Assembly: GCA_030737835.1 (NCBI GenBank)
Contig: CM060857.1
Location: forward strand, 4,343,279-4,407,278
Direction: 5' to 3'
Length of the DNA: 64,000 nt
Origin: Acorus gramineus
Lineage: Eukaryota; Streptophyta; Magnoliopsida; Acorales; Acoraceae
Positions within the stretch are counted from its first letter, which is position 1, and each line of letters begins with the position of its first letter. Of the stretch, positions 1-13,200 are shown one piece after another. The notes beneath the pieces are model-generated. The model searched no databases, was not told the DNA's origin, and saw only the letters and a program-made list of their open reading frames with translations. The translations under genes were made by a program, and so were the position numbers.

Positions 1-5
1 TGATA

Positions 6-1593
6 ATGGAATTCCTCAGTTTCTTCTGCCTGCACCCCCTCCAGCTCGTCCCGAGCGCCTATCATATCTTGGCGGCGATCACCGCCCTCAGCCATGCCCT
101 TGGCATCAGCCTCCTGTCGAACGAAGGGCGAAGCTTCTACGTTCTGAAGCTTCTCAATGGAGGGGGCAAGACGTTTTACCTAGCCCGAAGGTCGGCATCG
201 CGGATGCTAATAAAGGACGCCAAGGATTTGTCTATGATTGGCGATCCAAAGTTCTCCAGATTCGAAGCGCTTGGATGCCTGAACACTACATGTTTCGGAT
301 TCTAATCGAATGGAGGGACTCGCCGTTGGGATCAGGTTGGTATTTTCTTTTTACAACGACCGCTATTTTCTTATTAGGGATGATTCTCCTTTTGTAACAC
401 CCTTTATTTTTAGGCGCGTCGTCCCTCAACGCGTGTCTTCCTCTGAAAACTCTTCCCACGAAGATGTGGACCGTGCCCTGGACTTCGAGGATAGGAGCTG
501 GAAGACCCTACTAACCGGTGCCCCCCCGAATTCTCAAGTCCTCCCTCCTCTGGCTTCTGAACAGCCTGCGAGTCGGGTTGCTTGCCAAGGCGCTTCCCGA
601 GGTGAGGCCTCAGGCTCCGCTTCTGGTGCTGGAGGAGCGCTAAGGAGATCGGGCTGTCGACGCAAAGTCGCGCTTAGGTTTGCTGTACCCTACAACCGCC
701 CTATTGAAATTGGAGAAGAAGAAGACGGGGAAGAGGAGGTCTGCTTCGGAAGTGGTCGCTCCATGGACCTTCCAGCTCCTCCCTTACCTTCAAATCAGCA
801 GTCTCCCCCAGCCCTGATCCTCGGAGGGCAGGAAGAAGAAGAGGGGGAGGTCCCTAGTGATGACTCCCCCCTGCGTAAGAGGGTGCCCCCTTCTCCTCCT
901 CTTGCGGATTCCCTTGACCACTCTCCTCGATTAGAGGATTATGCGGAGCTCTTCCAAGGCTCCCCTGCGACTGAAGGAGAGCCCAGGGCGGTGACTCCAG
1001 TTCCTCTATCCCCTTCGCTACTACCCGATCAGGCTCATGGTTCCAGCCCTCGCCGAGTTGTGGCTGAAGGCCAGTTCGTAATGCCCCCGGCTCTTCCACG
1101 CAAAGCCAGCCTCACAGCCTGGGGACACGTCACTGCCGCCGGGAAGGATCTTGAGAAGCTGAGGCGCCTTATCGAGGAGGAGGAGAAGGAGCGATTCGGT
1201 GACTTCTCTGCCGACTTTTATGCCAGTTACGTGGCTGGTCGAGATGGGGAAGCCTTTCCCTCCTCGACCAAATTGAAAGATGTTTTTGATCTCTCTCTTA
1301 TGAGAGGCGCTATGGCCGCTTTGCGGAGGATCCTCCGAGTACTTCTGCTCGGTCAGATCCGTCTCCTTCTCACCCTCGCCAATGAGAAGGTGCCACTGCA
1401 TGCCTCCTTGTGGCTCTTCTTGTCCGAACAATATATTATTATTATTATTATTTTATTATTATTATTTTTATTTGGTAAAAGTTTATCCGGGTTGCGTCCC
1501 GCGTATAGCTTGTTTCTTTGTTGTGACTCCGAACTCTATTATTCTGTTTGCATGATGAATGTCTTTTACTTATCCTATATGATTGTGCACTGA
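6..1593 (+). pseudogene. Transposon-type ORF remnant (low-complexity, gag/PF04195-associated style)
   Basis: Two adjoining open stretches (6-305 and 310-1593) on one strand. The second is rich in Pro, Ser and Glu up to about residue 270, then becomes a charged, helical segment (LEKLRRLIEEEEKERF, about residues 280-295) and finally runs into an ATT/TTA microsatellite (1435-1470), so its end is not a natural coding end. This composition matches the variable downstream part of plant 'putative gypsy-type transposon' proteins, and the next gene on the same strand has a recognisable domain of that type. I see no catalytic motif. It is probably the 3' part of a decayed transposon gene that begins outside the window. 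Function unknown. Confidence 0.4.
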
Positions 1594-2158
1594 ATGCTAT
1601 TGTTTTGCCTGCCTTAACCTTGTATGTCGGTTTTGGGCAAGTTAGAATTTTAAGCAAATCGGGCCTTTTAGGTTGAGCTTGGAGTTTCTTTGGTCAGATT
1701 TAAAATGGGTTAGCCTTTTCTGGTCGGGCTTTACCGCCTTTACCTTTTAAGACGACTTCTACAGGTAGAACTTGTTATCGCTAGTTCCATAGGCCTGATA
1801 TGATCGTTGCCGTCCGATTCTCCAGCTCAGCACTGTGGTTTGTTCACGTGTTCGTATTGAGTCTGACCCTCGTGATCTTGTGTATCTTCTTGCGTCAGAG
1901 GTCTGCATACATTTTTACACGTGGCATTTGAGTGGAGTATTTAAGGCGTTTTGGAGCCGGTCCCATGATTAGGGTTGCCGGTTCCCTTTCCCGAAGCACC
2001 ACCCGCCGCACCTTGGCTAGTCGAAAAGACGTGCTGTCTCTTCGGCGTGGCTGACGTCTCTTTAAATAAGGATTCATCGTTTTAATGGGGAGGTAATCAA
2101 GCCTTTCGTCTTCGAACCGAGGTATTTTGCACTCTTCTTCCTCTCGTCTTCTTTTAGT

Positions 2159-4836
2159 TTGTTCTGCTCTTTCACCGTAGCCACCCTTCATTTCGTCGAA
2201 GTAAGCCGACTCCCAAGTTTTAGGCAGGGTTGGTTGTCCTTGTTTTCAGTTTCTTTTCATTCCGCCATTATGAGAACGTCGATCACCAAATCTCTATCAG
2301 GTCTTCAGAGCAGGTTTGAAATTCCAGGATCGGTTGGTATGGAGTGGTCCGCATTCGATTCATTCCCTATCCCTCTACACAGTATGAATCATTCATGTAT
2401 GTATATATATCCTTCTCACATAGCCAAAGGTTCCTTGACTTTGCCCTTCCCCCTTTTAGTGAGGAAGTTTTTGTCAACCTTCGATCTTCATCCTACGCGG
2501 TGTAATCCTAACTTCTTTAGGGTCCTGATGTGCTATGTAGCGTTGAATAGGGAATTCAACCTAGACTTAGGCGTCCCCGAAATAATGCATACATATGAGC
2601 TTCGAAAGTCTGGTCGAGGTTATCACTTTAGGGCTAGGAATTCCAAAGAAAAGCACGTAGACGAACTACCAGACTCAGATAAGAATTGGGCTGAGAGCCA
2701 ATTGATTGTTTTGTCCGGCAACTGGGAGTTTGGTGATGCTCCTGAAGATACATGGAGGGTGCCTCGGTTCATATTGATGGGCACATTAGGTCGGGCCGCA
2801 TTACTTAGTCCGTTGATAGTATAATCCTCTACTCTAGACTTACTGACTCTTTTTTCGTTTTGATTCAGCTCCGGCCGTGAATTCTCGTCCACCTAAGAAC
2901 TCGGTCAAATTGGAGCACTTTAAGGTTGCTTTTAAGAGAAGCGATCGGGCCTTCTTCAGAATCCTTGGTTGAGATAATCCGAACCCTAGCAGCACACGTC
3001 AGCTCAGACCTCTCCTCACTGACGTTTACACGGCCCTCCTTCCCCGGACCAAGAACCTGCACCTCCGGCTGCCCAAGCAGGCCGTCCTTCGGAGTTAGAG
3101 AAAGACGTCGAGGAGGAATTAACACCGCTTTATAGATTGGGCTTTGGAGACTCAATGGCAATGGAGAGCTCTTCAAGCGGTGCTCGGCCTGGCTCACGCC
3201 TCTGCAGGGGCTCTAAGGGCAGCCCCAAGCCTGGGGAGAAATCCGACTTGAGCTCCTTGGGAAGAACAGCCCCCACTTCTGTCGAGAAGGAGGGGGTGAC
3301 CAAACCCTCGGCGCCCCAGGCCGACCTCAGGCTTAGAGAGAAACCGAGCCTGAGTTCTGCTGGGAGGACAGCCACAACTCTTGTCGAGAAGGAGAGAAGG
3401 GTTGCGGTGCCTCCTACTAACCCGAAGTTCACGGAAACGCGGGTCGCTGGCTCGGTGGAGAAGACCACCACTTCTTCTAATGAGAAGGAGAAGATGGCTC
3501 GACTCGCGGTGCTTCAGGCTGAGGCGGACGCTGAGTCAGGGAGAATCGGACAACTCCCCGGCCCTGAGAAAAGGTGGCGTTCGTCGATGAGGCATTCCTC
3601 ATGCACCCCTTCCAAAAGAAGCAGACCGGCTATAGCTGACCATTCTTCCTCGTCTCCTCAGCTGCTGCCTCCGTCTTCCGATGTTTCCTCGGGCAAGGGG
3701 AAAGAGGTCATCCCGGCTATCGTGTTACCTTCCCCACCGGTTACTCTTCCGGATCAGGAGGCCCGACCATTCGTCCCTGCTCCTCCAGCCAAGTCTCGCT
3801 CGGTCCACATTTCTGATTCCGGTCTGAAAGACCGTGAAGTCGCGATTGGTTTGATCCAATCCGTGATCTTGGAGAAGGACAAGGCTTTGGCAGGCGACAT
3901 GTCTGCATCCGAGATGGGTTCTCTCCTGCAGAGCATGGCTTACCAGGTACCTTTTATTTTGATGTGAATCAAGCCATGGATGGTTGCATTTTGCTCTGTT
4001 ATTCTCCATTCTTATGTTCTTCTTACTCTGGAACAGCTCGGCGTCTATTCGAACATGGTGGGTCAATAGTTTGACCAAGTTATCAATGACGTTGCTCGGG
4101 CACATCATGCTTGCGAGGTGGAGCAGGCAGCTCAGGGGAAAGTCGAGATTGCTTTGAATACCGCCCAAGAGAAGCACTCCAGGGTGGTTAAAAAGTTCAA
4201 GAAGGACCTTTTTGAGATGTTCGTGGCATTAGAGAAGGAACAAGCTGATCGATCTCACATTGCATCCGAGGCTGAACAGTAGAAGAGAGAGAGAGAGCGT
4301 TAGATTTTGAGATCCAACTCCTTGAAAAAGTGCAAGACCAACTGGGCCCGATTGAAAAGAAGTCCGAAGAGGCCATTTCGGTAGCATATGACAGAGGTTA
4401 TCGCAAGGGCTTCCACGACTGTCGTGATGGAGCGCCTGAACCGGGTCCAGAACAAGTCGTTCAAGTGCTCGGGCCTCAGCTCCTCCAATCTGAGGAGCAG
4501 AGGGATCGGCCAAATCCAACATCTTCTTCTGAGCTTATGGACTTGCCTGGTCAGGTAACCAGTTTCCTTGGTTGTACCTTGTCCGATATTATCGATGTCG
4601 ACGAGTTTCCTTCCCCTGGTCATCCAGATAACTCTGCTGCCATGAAGTCGGTAGTTGCCAACGTCGCAGGAATGAAGAGTGAGCCTTTCGGGAATTCCAT
4701 GGAGTCGGAGGCGCTTCCTCCTGTAGCGGGTGCAGCTAAAACCGTGGTCCAGATTAACGAAGATTTGGTGACGTCGGCTAGCAAAGTCGGAGATCAAGAC
4801 GATGCCGAGGACGATTCTATTCCCTTGATCCGATGA
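2159..4836 (+). pseudogene. Decayed plant putative-transposon protein (PF04195-like) with coiled-coil C-terminus
   Basis: Three open segments read left to right. 2270-2824 (best start ATG 2270) has the pattern of the 'putative plant transposon protein' domain: an I-Y-P-S-H near the start, then LTLPFPLLVRKFLSTFDLHP and N-P-N-F-F-R-V-L. 3155-3946 is a Ser/Pro/Lys-rich linker. 4037-4836 is a coiled coil followed by AYDRGYRKGFHDCRDG, typical of the tail of this family. A 90-bp GT-AG intron separates the last two. Stops interrupt the frame (CAA TAG near 4070, CAG TAG near 4280) and a GA run near 4290 shifts it, so it is a pseudogene. The family occurs in plant retroelement-derived ORFs; its biochemical role is not known. 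Confidence 0.6.
3947..4036 (+). other. Predicted intron of the putative-transposon gene
   Basis: The coding frame ends at CAG, followed by a GTACC donor, and resumes after a pyrimidine-rich tract and GGAACAG. Splicing joins MAYQ to LGVYSNM in frame. Confidence 0.5.
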
Positions 4837-5224
4837 GCTACTTCAAGACGTGCCACGGAGGAAAAACTAAGTTGATGCTTCATGGACTGCTTCCATCATT
4901 TTTGCATGTTGTTGTTATCCTTCTCTTTTTTGGTTCCATGGTTTATTGGTGTAGATGCCTCTTTATTGTATGGTGAATGCATTTAAACAATACAATTTGC
5001 TCTTTGCTTGTGGTTTAAATGTCCGCATTGTTGCTACTTTTTCCTTTTGCATGCTTGTTTTGTGATGCCGACATAATTTAATAATAGGGGAAATGAACTG
5101 TTTGAGGTCGGCATATTCTTGATAGCACTCTGCAATTTTGTTTTCGCATCGAGCTTCCAGAATTATGGGTTACCTTCATCTTCTCGATATATTTTTTTAT
5201 TTTGGCGTTCTTTTGGACGCATGT
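4837..5224. other. Transposon-gene 3' flank, no gene seen
   Basis: T-rich, non-coding sequence between the decayed transposon gene and the first LTR. I see no feature beyond possible 3' UTR. Confidence 0.4.
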
Positions 5225-7330
5225 TGTTATATATGTGTCACTTTTAGCCCTTTGGTTATATTTGGGTCATTTCTGATCATTTTCTTTTTTCAATCGTAGT
5301 CGCTAAAATTTTAAATTTTTAGCTATCTGCGTGAGTTCGAGTACTCCAATTAAAAATCTAACTGCATATTATGGGTCCTGGTACCATTTTGTATCGCCCA
5401 TAAAAATTTCATCGAATTCTGGTAACGTTTTAAAAATTATGCTGTTCTGAACCATATCCGTGTTTTGGGCGTTGTTTGTTTGTTGGGTGGCATAGTGTTT
5501 GAATATTTTGATGAATATGATCACCTTTGGTAACCTCACACCCCCCCCCCATTGCTTAATGGTTAAGAAACCATTGGTTATTTTGGGCATTAGAGGGTGG
5601 ATTTAGGCTTGAAGTCACCCAACCCTTTTCTCCCCTTACCATCACCCCCCCCCCCCTATGGGAGAACTTTGTGCACTCTCCCTCACTCTTTCACTCACAC
5701 GTCTCTCCCTCTCCCTCTCTATTTTGTGTGTATGTTGATTGAAGAAGGAAAGGAAGAAGAAGGAGCTCAAGCCAAAGAAGGGCTGGTGGAGGTGGTGATA
5801 GTGGTGGTGGTGGTTGTGGTGACCGTGGGTGCATCGAGAGCCCCCGAACCTCCCCTTTCCCTTCCCCATCTCTTGATCTTGGCGAACGGTCACGCAACGA
5901 CCCAGGTTGCGGTGAGTGGGTCGATCCAACCCAATTGGGAGGCGTTCGATGCACGTAGACGTGCATTGCCCTCCTCTGGGGCTCCATAACTGCATATTGA
6001 CCTTGTTTGTATGTATATATTATTGCTTGCCTTGCTAGGTTGCATCCATGCCATATTAGATATAGCATGCTAGGACTATGCATCCTAGTATCATGTGTAG
6101 GGACCCATGCTCGTTTATGCATCATGTCCCATGCTAGCTTAACCATGATTTGTGCATGTTCCCATCTTGTCTAAGCATATCCTTAGCCTGTTTATGAAGA
6201 AGCATAAATGTAAGCATGCCTTAAATGATATTAGGACTTTGTGGTTATACTTATTTAGATGCTTCCATGATTAAAATCCATGTATAATTATTATGTTTGT
6301 TATATATTTAATACATGCTTATATGAAGCCATGAACCTTGTCTAATGAGGTTAAGCAAGTGTATGACCTCTGATGGGGTCATAACATGGCATTGACACTA
6401 CGAATGATGTGTTTTCCCCGCATCTGAGTTATGCGCCCTAGAGGGAATTCATGAGAATTCGTTACCCTTATCGGTGTCTAACAACCGATGACGACAGATC
6501 CATTAGGGTCGTATTCGCGAGTGTCGAGTGTTCTCCTCTTCCTCGGCTCCGTGTTGAAGATGGCCGGCGTTGTAGCTGTCTAGCGAGGTGCTCCCAAATA
6601 CTACTCATGACGCCGTTGGTGCGCCCATATGGTAGAGGTAGTGGTCATGGGAGGCTACTAAGTAGAGGCTCCCCGGGAGAGGGCTACCAGATGACGAATG
6701 GTGTAGAACAGTCGAGCTTCTCCCTAAAGTCCTATGTCACCCTGTGAGGGTGAGGGTGAGGGTGTGGTGGGCTCGGGTTGATACTCGACCCACCAGCTTA
6801 AGTAGTTGTTTCCATCTGTTGGCACCTTAAATTGCTTTGAACGTTAATATGTATTGTGTTGCATGGATTGTACCATTCACTGAGTGTGTGGCTCACCCCT
6901 CGCATTTGTTTTTCCTCCAGTTGGCGTTGAGTCGGATCCGAAGGAGGAGCCCCCTTAGGAGCAGTACCAGCGGCAGCGCAGCGTCCGTGAATTGGGTCTT
7001 GCGACTGAGAGGCCATCAGCATCCCCCTTCCTTCTCTTGTATGTATTTAATACTCATGCTTGTGCACAGTATTTGTATATTGATGTCTTTTGGTTTATAT
7101 TTGGCTCTCGCAGGACAGTTGATTATGTAAATCTGGTCTGTAATATGTTTTGGATTACAGACTTAGTCGTTTAGCTTCCGCTATATGTATATATATGTAC
7201 TATGTTAGCTTTCACTTGATAAATTGTGTTGTTGCCTTAGATGTTGTGTAGAGTCTTTATTGATCTCATTTTAGATAGCTGATATTTTATATTTGCCACG
7301 TCTTGGGGACGGCCGCCTTGGGGCGTGACA
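5225..7330 (+). repeat. 5' LTR of Ty3-gypsy element A1
   Basis: About 2.1 kb. It starts TGTTATATATGTGTCAC, the same terminus as the LTRs of element C (minus strand, ending at 47880 and 53612), and ends GGGGCGTGACA immediately before a primer binding site. It holds GGTGAGGGTGAGGG short repeats (about 6745) and a 5' region matching 10290-10340 (GTCGCTAAAATTTT). The base preceding it is unpaired with any partner duplication because the far end of A1 is not in the window. The same family includes solo LTR A2 and element C, whose LTRs are 3.8 and 2.9 kb. Confidence 0.85.
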
Positions 7331-7334
7331 AAAG

Positions 7335-7347
7335 TTGATATCAGAGC
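7335..7347 (+). other. Primer binding site of A1 (initiator Met tRNA type)
   Basis: TTGATATCAGAGC lies 4 bp after the LTR end. It matches the plant iMet-tRNA primer site TGGTATCAGAGC with few differences. Element C has the exact canonical form. Confidence 0.75.
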
Positions 7348-7442
7348 CTGGTCCTGTCAGAGCCAAGTGTTGTCTTAGAGATGAGTCCTAGGATTTCTAT
7401 ATGAGTATTCTGATCCTAGTGTTTGTTTCTTAGGTTGCTGAT

Positions 7443-8378
7443 ATGCCTCCTCACAGATGGATACATGGACGTGGTCTCCCTCACGCCCTGGAGGTTTCCG
7501 AACCTGCCAGTGGCGAGGTGTCTGTCTGAGAGTCCTTGGCTGTCAGGCCAAGACCTGCGCAAGAGCCTCCTGCATGGGAGCGTGCTTACGCTCGTATGGT
7601 GGATCTTTTAGAGACTCAGACCAGGGCACTAGAGGCCCATACTAGGGTGTTGGCTGAGCAGGCACGAGAGATCCAGGAGCTGCGGGCGGCCCACGAGGTG
7701 GTCCCGCAGATACCTTTAGTAGCAGATCCACGAGTGGTGCCCGAGGTACCCCCTGTACCGATGGAGATTCCTATGGAGGGAGTCCAGGGATCCCTAGAGA
7801 GGGAGGAGGAGCTCGAGGTTGCGGCGCGTGTGCATCAGGTCGGTCTCACTACCTTTTTGAAGCTTCACCCTCCTGAGTTCCATGGCTTGTCGACCGACCC
7901 CCTTGCCCCTGAGCGCTGGTTGATGGAGATAGACAAGATCTTCTTGACCATGCACTGCATCGACGGCCAGCGTATCTCGTTGGCCACCTTCATGCTGAAG
8001 GGTGACGCCGCCGACTAGTGGGCCACCCGATCTATGGACATCCCTGAGGGTGTGGGGTGACTTCTCTGGACCGGATTCAGGAGTTACTTCTTGGCGGAGT
8101 ACTTACCGTTTTCGGTGTGACAGACCGTGATGCGAGAGTTCGAGCAGCTGACTAAGGGCACCATGACTGTGGCAACCTACTCCGCGCGATTCACTAGGCT
8201 TTCTAGGTTTGCTCCCACCTTTGTCATGGATGAGGAGACGCGATGCCGTCGGTTCGAGACGGGGCTCAACAACACCATCAGGGTGCACATCACCTCTCAG
8301 GCACTGTCGACGTATATGGACCTGGTGTCATGGGCCTGGACTGTCGAGCTGGACCTTGAAGTTCCCTCAGCGGTTTAG
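7443..8378 (+). pseudogene. A1 gag pseudogene (Retrotrans_gag)
   Basis: Begins ATG CCT CCT CAC, aligned with the LPRGG start of the intact gag of element C. It follows that protein closely: AQEPPAWERAYARM, FLKLHPPEFHG, PLAPERWLMEID, LATFMLKGDAAD, TYSARFTRLSRFAP. This is the capsid-like core that packages retrotransposon RNA. It is dead: TGA at 7527, TAG at 8017 in place of the second Trp of the DWW motif, and more stops near 8058 and 8120. The CCHC knuckle region is degraded. Confidence 0.85.
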
Positions 8379-9672
8379 ATCCTTTCTATGGATCAAGGGC
8401 CCCCCAGGAGCAGGGACCAGGGACGTCGCAGGGGCAAGCTGCCCCGCTTTGATCGACCAGCGGCCGTCGCTACTCCAGTTGAGGTGGTGCCAGTTCGTGG
8501 TCCACGCCGTTATCCAAGGTATCATTCTGATCTCCCAGCTTTCTGCTTACGTGCTATTTGATTTCGGGGCCACGCACTCGTTCGTGTCTCCTGTTTTCGC
8601 GAGACGGATGGGTGCGGTGTTGGCCCCTCTTGATACTATGCTAGAGATATCATTGCTGGTCGGAAACCGTATTCTCCTTCACTCTGTGTATCGAGGGTGT
8701 ACTGTGGAGATCACGGAGCATGAGTTTCCGGTGGAGTTGGTCGAGCCCGCCATGACGGACTTCGACGCCATCTTGGGGATGGATTGGGTCTCAGCTAGTC
8801 ACGCCAGCATCGACTGTTTTGCAAAGTTGGTGTCCTTCCGTGTCCTTGGTCGGAGGTCTTTCCAGTTCATGGGCGATCGGGATATAGCTCCTTTGGGTCG
8901 TGTCGTCCATCCAAACGTGGAGACTCCTTCACGGAGGATGCGAGGGTTTCCTAGCGTGCATCACTGATGAGGATGCACTGTTGCGGGCAAATATCAGTCA
9001 AACTCCGGTCATGGTAGAATATCCATAGGTTTTTCCCGATGATCTTCCGGGTCTACCACCGCATTGCGCAATCGAGTTTGAGATTAATCTAATTCTGAGG
9101 ACCGAGCCAATTTTGAGGGCTCCGTACCGGATTGCCCCAGCGGAGCTGAAGGTGCTCAAGGTGCAGCTGGAGGAGTTGCTCGAGAAGAGGTTCACACGTT
9201 CGGAAGAAGGACGGTTCGCTGCGTCTTTGTATGGATTACAGGCAGCTGAACAAGCGGACCGTGAAGAACATGTACCCCTTACCACGGATTGACGATCTAT
9301 TTGACCAGCTCCAGGGAGCTCGTGTCTTTTCGAAGATCGATCTCATTTCAGGCTACTATCAGTTGAAGATCCGGGAATTGGATATTCTGAAGACGGCCTT
9401 TCATACATGCTACGGGTACTACAAGTTTTGAGTACTTCCATTTGGTTAGACGAATGCTCCGGCTACCTTCATGGATCTGATGAACCAGATGTTATGGCAC
9501 TTCCTCGACTCCTTTGTGGTAGTCTTCATTGATGACATTCTGGTGTACTCGATGAGTCTTGAGGTGCACACTGACCATCTTCGCACTCTCTTGGAGACTT
9601 TGGCCCGACATCAGCTGTTCGCCAAGTTCAGTAAGTGCGAGTTCTGGTTGGAGCGTGTGGCCTTCCTTGTGT
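8379..9672 (+). pseudogene. A1 pol pseudogene: protease and partial reverse transcriptase
   Basis: Protease signature at about 8550-8620: LFDFGATHSF, where the family has D-S-G, so the catalytic Ser is replaced by Phe; then DAILGMDWV. The RT begins near 9030 (FPDDLPGLPP), with [13 protein letters not shown] at 9231, [18 protein letters not shown] and the active-site FIDDILVYS at about 9525. Stops (TGA 9429, TAG 9447) and a shift break the frame. The reading stops abruptly after LERVAFLVS at about 9672, where family B sequence begins. RNase H, integrase, chromodomain and 3' LTR of A1 are not in the window. Confidence 0.85.
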
Positions 9673-10235
9673 CGGTATCGGATTTCGGGGAAAAGGGAAT
9701 GAAAGGGGCCCTCTCTTCCTTCCTCCTCGGCCCTCCGGTGGTTTGTGCGTGTGTGGTGGTTCTTCGGAGGCTCGGACCCAGAGAGTTGCGCCTTGGGTTT
9801 CTCTCTTACTTCCTCTCTCAAGGTTTTAAAGTGGTGATATAGGCTTGATGGTTGGGAATGTGGGTGGTTGGGGGTTATTGATTGCTATTGATTTCTTGGA
9901 TATGAATTGGTTGCCCCCCTATTTATAGTAAAAAAGGGGTATGGGAATGTCCACTGGACAATAGATTAAAATGGATAATAAGGTGCTTGATTTGACCTCC
10001 CATTAGATCTTTGTTCTCTGACAATGTCCAGGCGAGGGGCGGCTAGTTGTGTTTAGCCGCCCGGTGAGGGGCGGCTACTCTCAGGTAGCCGCCCCCATCA
10101 TAACCTGCCAAACGTCCCATCTCTAACAAGCGGTGGCTTGGGTCGGTTACAAAGGATGAACCGGCTAAGATGGGGCGGCTAGAAGGGATAATCCGTCACA
10201 ATCATGCTTGCTTTATGTCTCATCCAGGAAGGCAG
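9672..10235 (-). repeat. Left family-B LTR, distal part (left arm of inverted repeat)
   Basis: The reverse complement matches 16760-17100: a TATA-like CTATAAATAGG on the minus strand near 9930, the CATTAGATCTTTGTTC segment, and GGCGGCTA hairpins. It abuts A1 RT at about 9672, so it or its parent inserted into A1. The LTR continues at 14087-14283 after the inserted A2 solo LTR. Confidence 0.7.
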
Positions 10236-13200
10236 TGTTATGCCTGTGTCATTTGGAGCCTTATTTTTTTCGATCGGAGTCGCTAAAATTTTGGCTTTTA
10301 GCCACCTGCAGGAGTTGGAGCGCTCTGATTGAAAATTAAGTTACATAATTTTTCTCCTAGAAGTTATGTATTTCCGATTTGGTATTTGGATTTAATTTTG
10401 TTAAAATCCAAGATGAAGAGGTTTAAAAGTTATGGGTATTTTTCCAAGTATACCCCGGGGATGAAAAATTCTGGCAGCAGCCCTGTTCAATGTTTAGCTC
10501 TCATTTCGGAATAGCTGGAGGGATTATTTGATCTTGGCATAAACATGAAAGTTGTAGATAATCTTCTTGGCTTTCCAACGGATTTTGAATTGTGCAATTC
10601 GGAGCTATATCGTGGAAGTTATGGCTGTTCTAGTGAAGCCCGTCCCAAATTTCTGGTCAGGGACGATTTGGTCTCCCCCCCCCCCCCAACCCACTTTATA
10701 TGAATTGAATGTTCTCACTTCTTCTTCTCCCTCACTTTCTTCTCGGGACGGAAATGTTGAGGAGGAAAGCAAAAGAAAGAAATGAAGTGAGAAAGGTTGG
10801 GTGTGTTGAGCATTTTTTTTGGTCTCCCTCTTCTTCTTCCCCAAAGAGGGTGGGGAGGTTCATGCTTGCGGGGGAGAGCACAGAGGCTTCGAGCGTGAAA
10901 GCGGAGGGAGCACGTTCTTGGAATACTCGGGTCCGCTTGTAGCGTGCGGAGTGCATGTGTGGAGGCTCCATCGCCTTGTGGTTGTTGTTGTGAGTGTTTG
11001 GAAGTGAAGAGGATGAGGGAGAGAAGCCCATGTTCATCCGTTATGTGTTGTGTATGTGTGCACACCACCCGTTTGTGAGTATGGGTGAGTGAACCTTGTA
11101 TGCCTCTTCTTCTCTTCTTTCAAATGAGGTTCCTCATGCATCACTTGAACTTGTGTTTATAGGCTAAAAGGGGCGTAGGGTTGGCACATCGGGTGCTCGA
11201 GTGCATGCTTAGCATTCCCGCATGTGTGCGGAGCGCGTGGGAAGCGTGCACGGAGTGCTCGAGGGCGTGCTTGGCGTTGTCCGATGCATGCGGGGTGCGT
11301 GGGCAGCGTGCACGAGGTGCTCGAGGACGTGCTTGGCGTTGTCCGATGCATGCGGAGTGCGTGGGCAGCGTGCACGAGGTGCTCGAGGACGTGCTTGGCG
11401 TTGTCCGATGCATGCGGAGTGCGTGGGCAGCGTGCACGAGGTGCTCGAGGGCGTGCTTGGCGTTGTCCGATGCGTGCGGAGTGCATGGGCAGCGTGCACG
11501 GAGTGCTCGAGGGCGTGCTGGGCGTTCACCGATGCGTGCGGAGTGCGTGGGCCGCGTGCACGCGGTGCTCGGGGGCGTGCTTGCAGTATTCGGACCCGTT
11601 CGGGGTGTGTTTCGGGGTATCGAGCACCTTGTTATAGCCCAACCCAAACCATTGGTCAATTTCGGGATTGGATGATTCTTGGCGGATTGGTATCATGCTT
11701 CGGATTCAATTGTTTTCGCCCTCTTGCGTTTCGCGAGCCGTGCGCTCGTTAGGTGAGTGGTTCGGTCCAATCTCCCCCCCCCCTCTCGGGATGCGCTCGA
11801 CGCGCGTAGTCGCGCATCGATGGGGCCCCCTAGCTATACTACTTGTGTAGATAAGTAGTATGGCCATGCTTAAGCTATAATATGTAGATATCTTGCATGC
11901 TAGGCTTATATACATGTATTGTATTCATGTATGAATGATTGTGTTGCATGAGCCCCTCTAGTATGGGCATGTATTTTGTAAATGTGTATGGATGTATAGA
12001 ATATGGCATGTCTTAGGTAGTATTGTAATACTACTCCCACCATATTAATGGGAATATCCAGTATGATTAAGTCTGGGTTAATAACGGGCACCTGCCTAAT
12101 ATTCCCTTGCGATAAGACTCGAGGGCGTGGTGTAGCTGTTGCGCCTATGCTAATGGGGCAAAGCTATGACCAGCTTCATGAGATGATGATCTCTCTCGCC
12201 CTCTCCCTCTGAACGAACTGAGTAAGTAGATGCGATTTCCTACTCGACTCAGGTTCGTTTGGAATATTGGCATGCACCCGTTAGTGCGCGAGATCGCGCT
12301 TGACCCTTTCTTTTAAGTTGGTGATATCCAACGCATGCTTAAGTTAGGCCTTGTGTGCTTATGTGATTAATGACCATGTATGCATGTTGTATGATTTATT
12401 ATGATGTAAATCCATGTTAGGGAGTGTCCCTATAATTATTAGATGATTGTGCATATGGTTCATGCACATAGCTAGATATAATTCCCCTGGATATATTTAT
12501 ATGCGCATGTTAAAAAGCTGATAGGCCTATCTGAAATAGGCGTGGGTATGACCCGCTGCCGGGTTGTACCTTATTAGTTAGAGCGCTAGCGATGTAATCG
12601 CCCCGTGCATCCGAGCGATGCACTCGTTTGGAATTCAGGAGAATTCATTATCTTATGAGATTATTTCTACGTGAGAGCAGAGGCAACCCCTTTGTGTCTG
12701 AGCGACGCAACGGTGTGGGAGTGCAGTAGTATTCGATATCTCGATAAGTGATTATCGAGAGTAGTTGTTTTCCATTGGGTTCACTTTGCGAACATGGAAT
12801 GTTTACTCCCAATGTCGTCCGTGTTGAAGAGGCCCGGGTTGTAGCTGTCCTGACAGAGGGCTCCCATCCGTAGGTACCACCGATGCATTCGGGAGCGTAC
12901 TGATCGTGGGAGTGTACCAGGTAGAGGCTACCCGGGAGAGGGCTAACGAATGATATTGCGAGCGTGGAATCGTTCTCCCCTTCGTTGGATCCGATGTAGG
13001 AACTCCCCGGTGTTGGGAAAGCTGTCCTGACAGAGGGCTCCCATCCGTAGGTACCACCGATGCGTTCGGAAGGTACTGATCGTGGGAGTATACTAGGTAG
13101 AGGCTACGCGGGGGAAAGGGCTACCGGTGGACCAAGGGTGTAGAGAAGTCTAAGTCTCTTCCAAAAGTCCCAAGAGTCTCCCTCTGGGAGTGAGGGTGAG

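Noticed and set aside
5597-6146. Open frames on both strands in A1 LTR
   Set aside because: They overlap one another within the LTR and are low-complexity.
11141-11752. Overlapping long open frames on both strands
   Set aside because: Produced by the 62-bp GC-rich minisatellite; no start context or domain.
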